Assembly (NCBI GenBank): GCA_021820805.1
Contig: JAKADF010000231.1
Location: 1-6,017, forward strand
Direction: 5' to 3'
Length of the DNA stretch: 6,017 nt
Source of the DNA: Bacillota bacterium
Lineage (GTDB): Bacteria > Bacillota > Bacilli > Alicyclobacillales > Alicyclobacillaceae
Shown here: one piece after another, positions 5,942 through 6,017 of the stretch
How the letters are laid out: each line of letters opens with the position of its first letter
Numbering within the stretch: position 1 is the stretch's first letter
Notes under the pieces: model-generated
Told to the model about the DNA's origin: nothing
The model's database searches: none
What the model saw: only the letters and a program-made list of their open reading frames with translations
Made by a program: the position numbers and the translations under genes

Positions 5942-6017
5942 ATGAATTCTTCTCAAAACTATTACGGTTGGGTAGTTGGAAAATTGCCGGAAAAAAGACA
6001 TACCCCGAATGACAGTG
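5942..6017 (+). CDS. N-terminus of an unidentified protein, continues beyond window
   Basis: ATG at 5942 follows a near-perfect AAGGAGG (5927-5933) with 8-nt spacing and an extended -10 promoter, so this is very likely a real gene start. Only 25 codons are visible: MNSSQNYYGWVVGKL, then a polar, basic stretch PEKRHTPNDS. The YYGWVV segment recalls the start of the first membrane helix of some major facilitator proteins, but the charged residues right after it argue against a helix there, so no function is assigned. It is divergent from the small cysteine-rich ORF and shares its repeat element, suggesting common control. Confidence 0.7.
   Translation, partial: MNSSQNYYGWVVGKLPEKRHTPNDS

Overview
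The window looks like a chromosomal segment from a low-to-moderate-GC Firmicute. Evidence: strong AGGAGG-type ribosome-binding sites, A/T-rich intergenic regions, sigma-A-like promoters, U-tailed hairpins, and protein relatives typical of anaerobic Clostridia or Negativicutes. A Sporomusa/Desulfosporosinus-like anaerobe is my guess from general flavour, not a demonstrated assignment. Almost everything lies on the minus strand. The theme is C3-C6 carboxylic-acid metabolism in a region that is visibly decaying.

Left part (1-1930). A minus-strand FAD-dependent dehydrogenase of the tricarballylate dehydrogenase (TcuA) / fumarate-reductase flavoprotein type runs off the left edge. It is preceded by about 600 bases without a gene. 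These hold a minus-strand sigma-A-like promoter, a cluster of hairpins ending in a U-rich stretch, an orphan Shine-Dalgarno sequence, and a second terminator-like hairpin just upstream of the tcuA ribosome-binding site. The pairing pattern (G-U wobbles possible only in the minus-strand RNA) indicates these hairpins act in RNA transcribed toward tcuA.

Middle (1930-4456). A broken 3-hydroxyisobutyrate dehydrogenase / tartronate-semialdehyde-reductase-like gene keeps its C-terminal two thirds with at least two frameshifts. Next to it is a complete insertion sequence of 1668 bp with perfect 23-bp terminal inverted repeats, flanked by T-runs that fit a 7-8 bp target duplication. Its DDE transposase (D159, D215, E433, C/D(2)H-type CQFH) is interrupted by one +1 frameshift at an A6G4 run.

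Right part (4457-6017). A minus-strand terminator closes a unit made of a 52-residue cysteine-rich (zinc-ribbon-like) ORF and, in the same frame after one TAG, a C-terminal fragment of pyruvate carboxylase with its biotin-attachment EAMKM motif. A divergent intergenic region carries a 17-bp exact repeat overlapping the -10 boxes of both directions. A plus-strand gene with an excellent ribosome-binding site starts at 5942 and leaves the window after 25 codons.

No complete new enzymatic system is visible. The most interesting points are the double-attenuator leader upstream of tcuA, the repeated operator/promoter element at the right end, and the in-frame junction of the small cysteine-rich ORF with the carboxylase remnant.
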